IMG/VR virus record: IMGVR_UViG_3300025133_005418
Span: 1-38,146 of that record
Source: a virus
DNA: 38,146 nt
Reading direction: 5' to 3' (one strand)
The notes under the pieces are model-generated. The model was not told the DNA's origin. It made no database searches and was given only the letters and a program-made list of their open reading frames with translations. How positions within the stretch are numbered: the first letter of the stretch is position 1; every line of letters starts with the position of its first letter. A program made the position numbers and the translations under genes. Positions 1-7,926 of this stretch are shown here, piece after piece.

Positions 1-670
1 GTAAAGAGGTATGCTTTATAAACTCAGATCTATTCTTATGCCAGGAATCTCTTCCTGCTAACTCTCCAAAAGAATGATGAATCATAAAGATAGGCTCAAC
101 ACTATTATAGAGCCCTTTTTTATGTGCTTGTACAGTATAGTAAATATCATAAAAATCCCACTCCCCTTCAAAGTAGTCAGGTTTAACTAAATCAATTGAT
201 TTTAGGGTCTCACCTCTTATAGCTAAGAATAAACCATCTAGACAAACTACTCTTCCTGGATTACCATAAAAAGTATATTTAGCCTCTTGAATATCTTTTC
301 CATGTAGAACTAATCCCCTATGCTTACCCTGTTGCCATATCTGGTGATTCCACCAAACTGCATCTTCAGATAGATAGGTGGTTCCAGCAGGACCAAAGAA
401 ACCAGCTTTGTTCTTTCTAGAGGCATTAACTAATACATTAATAAACTGTTGTGGGTCCATGATAATCTCAATATCATCATGACAGAATATAACCACATCG
501 TTATCCTCAATAGTAATATTTTTAATAGCTTCAGAATAAGCCTCAAAAATACTTTCTTTATTTACTAAAAGATTGACATCTATTTTACACCTAGATAAAT
601 AGGAGACTAATTTTTGTGTATAATCAGGTAGGGACTCTTTACGAGTACAAATAAAAGCGTATATCTTCAT
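1..670 (-). CDS. Glycosyltransferase family 2-like protein, C-terminus cut by window edge
   Basis: The minus strand is open from an ATG at 670 to the left edge, giving 223 residues without a stop, so the gene is partial at its C-terminus. The N-terminus (MKIYAFICTR) runs into an alternating beta/alpha Rossmann-like fold. CHDDIEI at residues 63-69 looks like the metal/nucleotide-sugar-binding DxD region. CLDGLFLAIR (143-152), the FYDIYYTV segment (about 173-180) and an IHHSFGE segment (about 197-203) match the pattern of the GT-A 'glycosyltransferase like family' (Glyco_tranf_2_5 type). Such enzymes transfer a sugar from a nucleotide sugar; phage copies may decorate virion proteins or host surface glycans, and the acceptor here is unknown. 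No clear Shine-Dalgarno precedes the ATG. The start overlaps the divergent terminase start (CATG, 668-671). Family assignment is fairly sure; the role is inference. Confidence 0.8.
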   Translation of the reverse strand, partial: MKIYAFICTRKESLPDYTQKLVSYLSRCKIDVNLLVNKESIFEAYSEAIKNITIEDNDVVIFCHDDIEIIMDPQQFINVLVNASRKNKAGFFGPAGTTYLSEDAVWWNHQIWQQGKHRGLVLHGKDIQEAKYTFYGNPGRVVCLDGLFLAIRGETLKSIDLVKPDYFEGEWDFYDIYYTVQAHKKGLYNSVEPIFMIHHSFGELAGRDSWHKNRSEFIKHTSL

Positions 671-2225
671 GGATTCTAGAGAAGTAATTAAATTAAAGCA
701 GGAGTATAAGAGATGCAAGGTTGATCCCATATACTTTATATCGAATTATATCAAGGTTGTACACCCTGTTAGAGGGTTAGTACCATTTAAATTATATCCC
801 TTTCAGAAGATGATTATGGATTGTTTGGAGAATAATAGGTTTAATATTCTCAGGAAGTTCCGTCAGGCTGGATGTACAACCATATCTGCTGCATATGCTT
901 TATGGATGGCTATCTTTCAAGAGCATAAGACTATAGTGTTTCTGTCTGTGGGTGATACGGAATCTACAGAGATCTTGGATAGAATTAAGATTATGTTTGA
1001 TGAGTTACCTTTATTCCTTAAGCCTAATATTCTTCAAGAGAATATGCATAACTTAAAACTTAGTACAGGATCAGTTATTAAGTCTCGTCCATCAGGTAAG
1101 CAGTCGGGTCGTTCTCTTGCTGGTTCTTTCTTGTTTATTGATGAGGCTGCTTTTATTGAACATATTGATTCGATTTGGGCTGCTGTATATCCTATTATCT
1201 CGACTGGGGGCAGAGCGTTTGTTCTTTCTACTGTTAATGGTGTTGGTAACTGGTATTATGATACTTGGCTAAATGCTATGGAAGGAGCTAACTCCTTTAA
1301 TCCCATACAGATTAACTGGCAAGACCATCCTGAGTATACTCGTATAAAGGGGTATGAACATTTATATGAGGGGATGGAGCGGAGAGACCCCCCAATCTAT
1401 ATTGACAAGTGGGAGGAGACTACTCGTTCTAATATGAGTCACAAGAAGTGGTTACAGGAGTATGAGTGTGAGTTCCTCGGTACTGGTGAGACTTATATTG
1501 AGGGTACTATCTTATCTAATATGGATAGTCGTGTCAAGAAGCCTTTGTATAGAACTTTTAATAATAGGATGTATATTTGGGAAGATCCTCAACCGTCCCG
1601 ACAATATCTTATTGGGGTGGATGTTTCTTTAGGAAGAGAAAGAGATTATTCAGCTTTTCATGTATTCGATACTTACTCTGGGGAGCAGGTAGCTGAGTAT
1701 TATTCCAATACCACCCCTATTAATGAGTTAGCAGAAGTTTTAAATCGGGTGGGGCAACGATATAATCTAGCGGTAATCTTTATAGAAAGAAATTCTATTG
1801 GGCATAATTTAATTGATCATTTGTTTGAGAGGTTACAGTACGAGAACTTATATTTCGATGAGAAAAGAAATATAGGAATTCAAGTAACTACTAAAAATAG
1901 GGACAGTATGTTAGCTATGATGGAAGAGTGTTTGCGGTTAAATAAGATTAAAATTAACTCCAAAAGGACTGTATCTGAATTAAACACATTTATAGTTTCT
2001 TTAGCTGGGAAGGCACAGGCTGAACGCTCTAAACATGATGATTTGGTAACTAGTTTAGCTCTTTGTGCTTTTGGAATGACTACATATTTAGAGAGCATTC
2101 CTGTTAATTTTATTGATGAAAATAGTAAAACTCCCACAGAGAGGCTCCTAGCTCCTGTAAGGCTTAGAAATCTTAAAAGTTTCGGTGGTAATGTAGAAGA
2201 GGATATAACATGGTTGATCAAATAA
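669..2225 (+). CDS. Terminase large subunit, T4 gp17-like packaging ATPase/nuclease
   Basis: This is the motor that pumps DNA into the prohead and cuts the concatemer. The N-terminal ATPase has a Walker A-like RKFRQAGCTT (residues 62-71), with Cys where the classical P-loop has Lys, Walker B FLFIDEA (154-160) and a coupling motif STVNG (187-191). The C-terminal RNase H-like nuclease shows its acidic residues in GVDVSLGRERDYSA (D318), FIERNSIG (E373) and KHDDLV (D457/D458). The 518 residues are somewhat shorter than T4 gp17 (610). An in-frame stop lies upstream at 621-623 and no other start falls between it and the ATG at 669. No good Shine-Dalgarno is visible. The 3' end overlaps the portal gene by 16 bases. 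Identification is secure from motifs and the neighbouring portal. Confidence 0.95.
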   Translation: MDSREVIKLKQEYKRCKVDPIYFISNYIKVVHPVRGLVPFKLYPFQKMIMDCLENNRFNILRKFRQAGCTTISAAYALWMAIFQEHKTIVFLSVGDTESTEILDRIKIMFDELPLFLKPNILQENMHNLKLSTGSVIKSRPSGKQSGRSLAGSFLFIDEAAFIEHIDSIWAAVYPIISTGGRAFVLSTVNGVGNWYYDTWLNAMEGANSFNPIQINWQDHPEYTRIKGYEHLYEGMERRDPPIYIDKWEETTRSNMSHKKWLQEYECEFLGTGETYIEGTILSNMDSRVKKPLYRTFNNRMYIWEDPQPSRQYLIGVDVSLGRERDYSAFHVFDTYSGEQVAEYYSNTTPINELAEVLNRVGQRYNLAVIFIERNSIGHNLIDHLFERLQYENLYFDEKRNIGIQVTTKNRDSMLAMMEECLRLNKIKINSKRTVSELNTFIVSLAGKAQAERSKHDDLVTSLALCAFGMTTYLESIPVNFIDENSKTPTERLLAPVRLRNLKSFGGNVEEDITWLIK

Positions 2226-3994
2226 AAGAAAATAAAATTAATGAGGATTCTGGTCCTGGATATACGACTTTTGGTGGTCCTGGGTCTGGGTCTGCTTATG
2301 CCTACCCTAGAGGTCGGATAGGTAGATTCTTTGCTAAGTTCTTTGCAACCCCAGCTATCCCATACTTAAAGGATGCTGAAGACGAGGCGGGGGACACTTT
2401 AATAAATCCCGAACAGGCCCATCGTCCAGCACGGATGAGTACTTATCATCAGAAGTTACCTTATCTTCCTGAAGTTGAGATTAATAGAAAGAAAAGATAC
2501 TCTGAGTATGAAAGAATGGATGATTACCCAGAGATTACCGCAGCTTTTGATATTTATGCTGATGATTCTACTCAAAGGGATACGACAAATAGAAGATGGC
2601 AAATTACTTCAGAAAGTACACTGGTGGTAGAGGAAGTTAACAAATTATTTACTAATATAAAGCTTAAGCAACTTTATTGGGATGTCGTAAGAAATACTGT
2701 TAAGTATGGAGATTGTTTTATTGAGCTTATTGCAGATGTAAATAAACCTGATGCTGGATTACGAAGAATAAAGGTTCTTAATCCTAATTACATTATTCGG
2801 GTGGAAAATTCTTATGGATATTTGGAAAGATTCTTGCAAGAGATTCCAGATAAAAGTGCTTGGGAGTCTGCTCCTGACCCTTATGAAAGAAATAAGAAGT
2901 ATATAGAGTTAGACAGAAATCAAATAGTTCATTTTAGGTTGCGTACTTCTGACCCTAAGTATTACCCATATGGGAAATCAGTGGCTGCTGGTGCTGTAAG
3001 TATCTTTAGATCATTAAAATTAATGGAAGATGCTATGTTGGTTTATAGATTAGCTAGAGCCCCAGAGAGGCGTATATTTTATATTGATGTGGGACAACTT
3101 CCTACTTCCAAAGCAGAAGCGTTTATAGAGGATGTTAAGCAGAGGTATAAGAAAGAGAAGTTTTATGCTAATGGTAAAGTGGATGCACGTTATAACCCGT
3201 TAGCTGCTGATGAGGATTACTTTGTACCTGTGCGTGGTGGTGCTGGAACTAAGATTGAAACTCTTCCTGGGGGACAAAATCTTGGTGAGGTTGATGATGT
3301 TAAGTATTTCAGAGATAAATTACTTGCTACTATGAAGATTCCTAAGGATTATATTGTGGAGTTTGATAAGTCTCCCGAAAGGAAAGCTAACTTAGCTCAG
3401 CTAGATGTTAAATTTGCTAGAACTATCGTAAGGATTCAAGAGTGTATCAGTACAGGCTTAGAAGCAATTGCAAAAAGGCATTTAAAGTTACGTCAGTATC
3501 CAGCACAGTTAATTAATAAGTTGGAAATAATGTTACCCGACCCCTCTGATGTATTTACTAAACGTAAACTTGAGATTGATGAGTCTAAAGCTAGGGTTGT
3601 ACAAGCTGTTGTTGGAACTGGGCTGTTCCCAACTTCTACAGTATACAGAGAGTTATATGATATGACGGATCAAGAGATAGCCCAAACTAAAAAAGAGCTT
3701 AAGCAGGAGAAGAAGGAGAAGATGGAGGAGGAAGCTCAAGCTTCTGCTACTCAGGCACAACAGGCTCAGGCTATGGGGGTTGACCCTGCTGGGGTTGCTG
3801 GGGGTGACGCTGGGGGAAGTCCCGTTGCTGGTAATAAGACTGTGGGGGCACCAGGAGAAGCACCGCTTCCACCTAAGGCTACTGCGGAAGATGTAGACCT
3901 AGTTAAATCTCATATGTCAGTAAAATATGGGGAAAATAGTAAACAAGTGCGTCTTATAGAGTCTATAGATGCACTAAAAATAGAAAATATATAA
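2210..3994 (+). CDS. Portal (head-tail connector) protein, T4 gp20-like
   Basis: The portal forms the dodecameric ring at one capsid vertex through which the terminase packages DNA and to which the tail attaches. The 594-residue protein follows the terminase directly, as expected. The segment YERMDDYPEITAAFDIYADD (about residues 98-118) matches the characteristic gp20 helix region, and the following part (NRRWQITSES, then WDVVRNTVKYGDCFIEL) fits the portal wing/stem. Residues to about 510 look like the folded portal. The C-terminal tail is low-complexity, rich in Gln, Ala and Gly (about 510-560), and makes the protein longer than T4 gp20 (524). The start lies inside the terminase gene in another frame, suggesting translational coupling. 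Identity is secure; the role of the tail is unknown. Confidence 0.93.
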   Translation: MVDQIKENKINEDSGPGYTTFGGPGSGSAYAYPRGRIGRFFAKFFATPAIPYLKDAEDEAGDTLINPEQAHRPARMSTYHQKLPYLPEVEINRKKRYSEYERMDDYPEITAAFDIYADDSTQRDTTNRRWQITSESTLVVEEVNKLFTNIKLKQLYWDVVRNTVKYGDCFIELIADVNKPDAGLRRIKVLNPNYIIRVENSYGYLERFLQEIPDKSAWESAPDPYERNKKYIELDRNQIVHFRLRTSDPKYYPYGKSVAAGAVSIFRSLKLMEDAMLVYRLARAPERRIFYIDVGQLPTSKAEAFIEDVKQRYKKEKFYANGKVDARYNPLAADEDYFVPVRGGAGTKIETLPGGQNLGEVDDVKYFRDKLLATMKIPKDYIVEFDKSPERKANLAQLDVKFARTIVRIQECISTGLEAIAKRHLKLRQYPAQLINKLEIMLPDPSDVFTKRKLEIDESKARVVQAVVGTGLFPTSTVYRELYDMTDQEIAQTKKELKQEKKEKMEEEAQASATQAQQAQAMGVDPAGVAGGDAGGSPVAGNKTVGAPGEAPLPPKATAEDVDLVKSHMSVKYGENSKQVRLIESIDALKIENI

Positions 3995-4012
3995 AATTAG
4001 GTAAAAAAGGAA

Positions 4013-4027
4013 TCCTATATAATAAAG
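4013..4027 (+). promoter_or_regulatory. Possible late-type promoter element, CCTATATAATAAAG
   Basis: The 62-base gap between portal and the next gene contains CCTATATAATAAAG, similar to the T4 late promoter TATAAATA and to elements at 6821, 9305, 13795 and 34450 in this window. A 10-base palindrome CCTTATAAGG (4031-4040) follows. The position, about 30 bases before a start codon, suits a promoter. The sequence is AT-rich enough for chance matches. Confidence 0.35.
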
Positions 4028-4056
4028 AAGCCTTATAAGGGTTGGAGTCTGCATAT

Positions 4057-5652
4057 ATGTTAAAAATATTTGAGTCAAGAAACAAGAAAATCTCTAATTT
4101 AATACAGTTAGGGGACTATTTAGGCCATTCTATCAGAGAAAATGTTCAATTGTTCTCTATTGATGGTGTGGAAGATAAGGTTACTTATCTAACAGAAAAC
4201 AAGAAAATTATTTCAGGAAATTATTTAATTAAAAATAATTCATATATTCTTGAAAATATTAGTGTTCAAGATTCTGAAATTTTTACAGACGATGAGAGAT
4301 TTGATGATGGTGTTAAAAATCAAGTCTCTTTATTTTTAGAGAGTCTGTATCATGATGATTATACGGAAGCGGATTCTACATTCACAGATGTAGTAGACAT
4401 ATTAACCTCTAGAACACACTACCATTCAATCTCAGAAAAGCTTGATAAAAAAGCTCAGATTTTTGATCTAACTCAAAATATTTTGGAAAGCGATGAGTTT
4501 ACTAGGTTTGTAGAAGTGATTCCTGAGTTAGTTACATTCTTAGCGGAAAACAAGAAGCAGATAAGTTCTCAAGTTCCAGAAATCCTTAATTCCTTGAAGT
4601 TATCTGAGGCAGTGTCGAATGCTTTTAATATTCCTCTGGTAACTATGGACGAATTAGAGTCTAGTGGTAGATTTGAATTCACTGATAATTCTAAAAAATC
4701 TATCTATGAGATGATTTGTAAACAAGAGTTAGTTAAAAAAGAACTCTTAGAAGCTAAGAGTTCTTTTGATTTAGTGTGGGCTAATGAGCCTGTTATTGAT
4801 GAGTTGGCTAGTAAAATCTTTTCCACCGAATCTGAGGTAGAGACTTCTCTTACTGAGGCTATTAAGGAATTACCCTATCTTTCTTTACTTTCTAAGAAAA
4901 AGCTTTTTGAAACCCTGTCTCGTAACTTAGGTCATTCCACTGATCATATTTCAGAAAAAGAGCTTCGGTCTTACTCTAGTAAATTGTTTGAGATGAAGAA
5001 ACCAGCTAGACAACAACTTACTAGGCTTCTTAGTGAAAAATATGGTGTTAACCTTCAGTACCTTAAAGAGTCTTACTCCTTCAAGAGCTTAATAAATACC
5101 CAAGTAGTTCTCTTTGAGGCTATCTCTAGTATAGCTCCTAAGACTAGTGTTCTGAAGCAAGTGTTGTCCGAATTATCTACTTCTCTTAAATCCAAGAATG
5201 GTATTCAAGGATTAGATATGAATAATATAATTCAACAAGTATTTCAACATGCTAATTATTCTCAGGAGGAACTTCCTCTGATGGAGAGTTTTTCGTTTGA
5301 TGAAGTTACTAAAGCTTTTGAGAAGGCTGAAAAGCTTGTCCAATCTATGGTCACAGAAGACCACTCAGAAGGAGATGAAGGAAGGGTAGCTGTGCTGCCT
5401 CAAGAAGATGAAGAACCAGCAAAAGAAAAAGAAGGGGAAGAGCCCGAAGAAGGTGCAGAACCCGAAGAAGAAACCGATGGTGAAGAAGAACAAGCAGACT
5501 CTGGAGAAGTTCAAGAAAAAGAGGTAGAGGACTCTGCTTCTGGTAAGCAGTTTAAACTGCCTAAAATGTCAGACGAAGAGATAATGAAATCCATTAAAGG
5601 TCTTTCTGATGTAGTAAACGGGGTGGACATTGAAGACGAGGAAGATAACTAA
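4057..5652 (+). CDS. Acidic protein after the portal, possible head-assembly (scaffold-like) protein
   Basis: I do not recognise this family. I chose ATG 4057 rather than the in-frame TTG at 4042, because the GGAG at 4044-4047 sits at Shine-Dalgarno distance from the ATG. The product of 531 residues is mostly predicted alpha-helical and charged (residues 1 to about 430). A strongly acidic Glu/Pro-rich linker follows (about 445-495) and then a short C-terminal segment with KLPKMSDEEIMKSI. A soluble, helical, acidic protein directly downstream of the portal is where T4-like phages keep prohead core and scaffold genes, so a head-assembly role is a positional inference only. It has no visible protease triad and is not a capsid protein by composition. 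It could also be an internal head protein. Confidence 0.6.
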   Translation: MLKIFESRNKKISNLIQLGDYLGHSIRENVQLFSIDGVEDKVTYLTENKKIISGNYLIKNNSYILENISVQDSEIFTDDERFDDGVKNQVSLFLESLYHDDYTEADSTFTDVVDILTSRTHYHSISEKLDKKAQIFDLTQNILESDEFTRFVEVIPELVTFLAENKKQISSQVPEILNSLKLSEAVSNAFNIPLVTMDELESSGRFEFTDNSKKSIYEMICKQELVKKELLEAKSSFDLVWANEPVIDELASKIFSTESEVETSLTEAIKELPYLSLLSKKKLFETLSRNLGHSTDHISEKELRSYSSKLFEMKKPARQQLTRLLSEKYGVNLQYLKESYSFKSLINTQVVLFEAISSIAPKTSVLKQVLSELSTSLKSKNGIQGLDMNNIIQQVFQHANYSQEELPLMESFSFDEVTKAFEKAEKLVQSMVTEDHSEGDEGRVAVLPQEDEEPAKEKEGEEPEEGAEPEEETDGEEEQADSGEVQEKEVEDSASGKQFKLPKMSDEEIMKSIKGLSDVVNGVDIEDEEDN

Positions 5653-5654
5653 TC

Positions 5655-6401
5655 ATGAGAGAATATTTTAGACCATATAACAAAGTTGTTACCGTAGCTG
5701 ATAAGGGATTAACTGTTGTAGAATTAACTGATTCCGCTGCTGCACCTTTGGCCTGTAATTATGTTTCTGTAACTCCTGTATCTGGAACGGCCACGGGAGG
5801 TTCAATGTTTCAAATAGTCCCAAGTGGCATAAATACTATTTATGGGGGAGTTAGTGCTAATGGAGGTGATGTATCTTCTAGAAACAGTGGGCCTTCCTCT
5901 TATTCAAATGCTGTTCTTAGGGTATCTAATAATGCTAGTGGTAGTTTAGGTCTGGTAGCTGATGCTAATGGTGGAACAGCTATTCTTAGTTTAGGTCCTT
6001 TTGATACGACTAAAGCTCTTTTACTAAGTCACAACTCCAATGACGCGGATCCTGTAACTTATTCTGTAACTTATGGACAAGTTACTCTTGCTAATTCTAG
6101 AGCAGATACTTGGGGTATAAACATGGAGGAGGTTTCGTATACTTCTGCTATAGCAGATTTTACTTATACTACAGATGGTGCGAGAACTGTTTATTGCACG
6201 GATACCTCTCAGGGTTATCCTATTGCATGGTATTGGGAGTTTGATGTTGCTGGAACTCCTGTTACCTCTAATCTTCAGAATCCAACTCATGATTTTGCTG
6301 CCGCTGGAATGGCAGCAGGAAAACAAGTACGGCTTACTATAACAACTTTACATAGTGCTAGTCAGGGTACAGCTAATGTTGTACTAAAAACTCTATCCTA
6401 G
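5655..6401 (+). CDS. Virion structural protein candidate with C-terminal PKD-like domain
   Basis: The 248-residue protein is rich in Gly, Ser, Thr and Val, as beta-structured virion proteins are. The N-terminal part (about residues 1-150) is not recognised. The C-terminal part from about 165 reads as a PKD/Ig-like domain: ADFTYTTDG, then DTSQGYPIAWYWEFD, then QNPTHDFA and a final VRLTITTL strand. This is the classic order of a PKD fold, with its W-W-FD core and N-P-H turn. PKD and Ig-like domains decorate many phage capsids and tails and often bind sugars or other surface proteins. It starts two bases after the upstream stop and is followed two bases after its own stop by the next gene, so it is co-transcribed with head genes. 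Head decoration is a guess from position. Confidence 0.7.
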   Translation: MREYFRPYNKVVTVADKGLTVVELTDSAAAPLACNYVSVTPVSGTATGGSMFQIVPSGINTIYGGVSANGGDVSSRNSGPSSYSNAVLRVSNNASGSLGLVADANGGTAILSLGPFDTTKALLLSHNSNDADPVTYSVTYGQVTLANSRADTWGINMEEVSYTSAIADFTYTTDGARTVYCTDTSQGYPIAWYWEFDVAGTPVTSNLQNPTHDFAAAGMAAGKQVRLTITTLHSASQGTANVVLKTLS

Positions 6402-6403
6402 TA

Positions 6404-6820
6404 ATGTTTAAGGCTCTTCAGACTATAGTATCCACCTCCAGTAGGGCAGGAGGATATTCTAGGCAAACACATACTAAGGCAGCCAAAACTCTATTTTCTC
6501 AAGGGGATGGAACACGGGTCATGCTAGTTACCTTTAATAGTACGGGAAGACGGGGCAATGGGTATGTAGCTAATCTTTATAAGATCTCTGCTACCAAATA
6601 TAGATTTAGACTTTGGGCTCCTGATGGAACTAGATTAAATACTGTTACTAAAGAAGATGCTACCCCACCTTCTACTGTTATTGCTCAGTTAGTAGATCTT
6701 ATTAACAATAATGCCACATTTAAGAAGTATATTCATGTCACCTTTCTAAATGAAACTACAGAAGCTATGTCAGATAGTACTGATATGGCAGATGGGCAGA
6801 CTCTAACTGGTGGAAGATAA
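6404..6820 (+). CDS. Unknown small protein, probably virion-associated
   Basis: The 138-residue product is not recognised. It opens with a basic, Ser/Thr-rich stretch (SSRAGGYSRQTHTKAAKT). A beta-rich core around residues 35-75 follows (VMLVTFNSTG, YRFRLWAPDG), then an amphipathic helix (VIAQLVDLINNN) and a short acidic, Asp/Ser-rich tail. There is no signal peptide, membrane segment or Cys pair. It lies two bases after the PKD-domain gene and 15 bases before the fibre-like gene, in the same direction, which suggests a structural role with its neighbours. It may be a small decoration protein or a fibre-assembly partner; nothing in the sequence decides. Confidence 0.6.
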   Translation: MFKALQTIVSTSSRAGGYSRQTHTKAAKTLFSQGDGTRVMLVTFNSTGRRGNGYVANLYKISATKYRFRLWAPDGTRLNTVTKEDATPPSTVIAQLVDLINNNATFKKYIHVTFLNETTEAMSDSTDMADGQTLTGGR

Positions 6821-6831
6821 CTATAATAAAG
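6821..6831 (+). promoter_or_regulatory. Possible late-type promoter element, CTATAATAAAG
   Basis: The 15-base gap before the fibre-like gene contains CTATAATAAAG, the same core as the element before 4057. It lies only five bases from the start codon, so any transcript starting here would be nearly leaderless; it may act only as an AT-rich spacer. Confidence 0.25.
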
Positions 6832-6835
6832 TATC

Positions 6836-7684
6836 ATGGCAGATGTTAAACCCCTTAAGTTAGAATATGATGGTGACGGAGTACCCTCTGGCATAGGGGA
6901 GTTTACTAGTGGAGATACTATTGAAACTGCTATAGTAGATCTAGCTCTCCCTGGATTAACTGATGTTAATTCTTCTTTGTCTCCTACTACAGGGGACTCC
7001 TTAGTTTATACGGGTGCTACTTGGAGTACTTCTGCTGTAACTCACCCAACTCTTTCTCTCCCAGATCTAACAGATGTAAGCTCTACTATGTCACCTACAT
7101 CAGGTGATTCTTTAGTTTATACTGGCTCTACTTGGAGTGCCTCTTCTGTAACTCACCCTGCTACCCCAGACCCCCTAACTATAGGCACACTTTATATAAA
7201 TACTGCTCTTAGTGCTGCTCCTTCCTCCATCACAGTAAGTTCTTGTCCAGTTCCACCACCTTGGTCTTTTGTTGAAGTAACCGCTGATGATGGAGCAAAC
7301 TCTGCTTCTCCTTATTATTTTGCTTCAGGATCTTCTCAATCAACTACTGAAATTGATGCTGGTCATATTACTTGGGATTCTACCGAAAGTTACTTTACTT
7401 TAGCTAATGCTGGTTGGTATGAGTTTGAAATGCAAGGAAGTATTGTAGTTGGGTCCAGCCCAACTGATGTTACAACTTCTATAGTACAAACTGATGGTTT
7501 AGGGGGTACTGAGATAGAAAAGATTGATAAGTTACAGAGAATCAGAACCAATATAGATCCTCATGATATAATGATCAAATGGGTGGGGTATTGTGCAGCA
7601 GATAACTATACCTGTAAATTAGATGGAGACAATACTGTTTTAATGAATAAAGGCTCTACATTCACCTGTAAGAGAATTAACTAG
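6836..7684 (+). CDS. Short fibre-like protein with two tandem 37-residue repeats
   Basis: The 282-residue product has two near-identical 37-residue repeats at residues 38-74 and 75-111. Each has the pattern LPxLTDVxSxxSPTxGDSLVYTGxTW, the L-x-DV-x-P-GD-L-Y-x-W repeat seen in many phage fibre shafts. After a linker (about 112-150), the C-terminal half has a beta-jelly-roll look (ESYFTLANAGWYEFEMQGSI, near residues 185-205), resembling C1q/TNF-like trimeric heads of fibres. This suggests a trimeric fibre with a short shaft and globular head, perhaps a head fibre given its place after head genes. It ends in a tail-to-tail overlap: its TAG stop and the TAG of the opposite-strand gene share CTAG (7681-7684). 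The fibre call is fairly good; the location on the virion is inferred. Confidence 0.7.
   Translation: MADVKPLKLEYDGDGVPSGIGEFTSGDTIETAIVDLALPGLTDVNSSLSPTTGDSLVYTGATWSTSAVTHPTLSLPDLTDVSSTMSPTSGDSLVYTGSTWSASSVTHPATPDPLTIGTLYINTALSAAPSSITVSSCPVPPPWSFVEVTADDGANSASPYYFASGSSQSTTEIDAGHITWDSTESYFTLANAGWYEFEMQGSIVVGSSPTDVTTSIVQTDGLGGTEIEKIDKLQRIRTNIDPHDIMIKWVGYCAADNYTCKLDGDNTVLMNKGSTFTCKRIN
6947..7168 (+). repeat. Two tandem 111-bp coding repeats in fibre shaft
   Basis: Two 111-bp in-frame units (6947-7057 and 7058-7168) encode 37-residue repeats that are mostly identical in protein but differ at many third codon positions. This indicates an old duplication kept by selection. Confidence 0.8.
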
Positions 7685-7926
7685 CCTAACTTATTACCTT
7701 GTTTAAGTAAGGTAATAACTCTCTTACTATAACTTTTAACAAAAATAGTTAAAGTATCCAGGTATCCATTTAAGGTATCCAAGTTTTCTAAAGAAACATG
7801 CTTCTTTTTTTTATGGAATCTTAGGATATCTGTTCCTAATTGTTTAATCACATTCCTTTCTGGCTCAGAAAGCTCTGCCCATTCCTTTTCTAATTGTTCT
7901 TTACTTTTATAATCTGGGTTTTTCAT
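7681..7926 (-). CDS. Unknown 81-residue protein downstream of UvsW-type helicase
   Basis: The product is small, charged and predicted to be all-helical (KSKEQLEKEWAELSEPERN at the N-terminus, then a Lys-rich segment HKKKKH and a helix ending at the C-terminus). Its ATG overlaps the helicase stop by four bases (ATGA type), so the two are translated together. T4 also has a small gene, uvsW.1, next to uvsW, of similar length (76 residues), but I see no clear sequence match and the comparison is positional. The basic patch may indicate nucleic-acid binding. The stop overlaps the convergent fibre-like gene stop. A perfect 10-bp inverted repeat lies in its last codons. Confidence 0.65.
   Translation of the reverse strand: MKNPDYKSKEQLEKEWAELSEPERNVIKQLGTDILRFHKKKKHVSLENLDTLNGYLDTLTIFVKSYSKRVITLLKQGNKLG
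7691..7718. terminator. Inverted repeat at the convergent junction, possible weak terminator
   Basis: TTATTACCTT (7691-7700) is the exact reverse complement of AAGGTAATAA (7709-7718), with an eight-base loop. It begins seven bases after the plus-strand stop at 7684. The stem has only two G:C pairs and no long T-run follows on either strand, so intrinsic termination is uncertain. It could instead stabilise the 3' end of the plus-strand message. Confidence 0.35.

Noticed and set aside
4042-4056. TTG-initiated N-terminal extension of the acidic protein
   Set aside because: The extension overlaps the GGAG that serves the ATG at 4057. Similar TTG extensions at 16839, 32723 and 34405 were rejected because ATG codons in TAATG/ATGA overlaps or just after the previous stop fit better.
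7195-7202. TATAAATA inside the fibre-like gene as an internal late promoter
   Set aside because: It falls mid-gene with no start codon or gene boundary downstream; such matches are expected by chance in AT-rich coding sequence.
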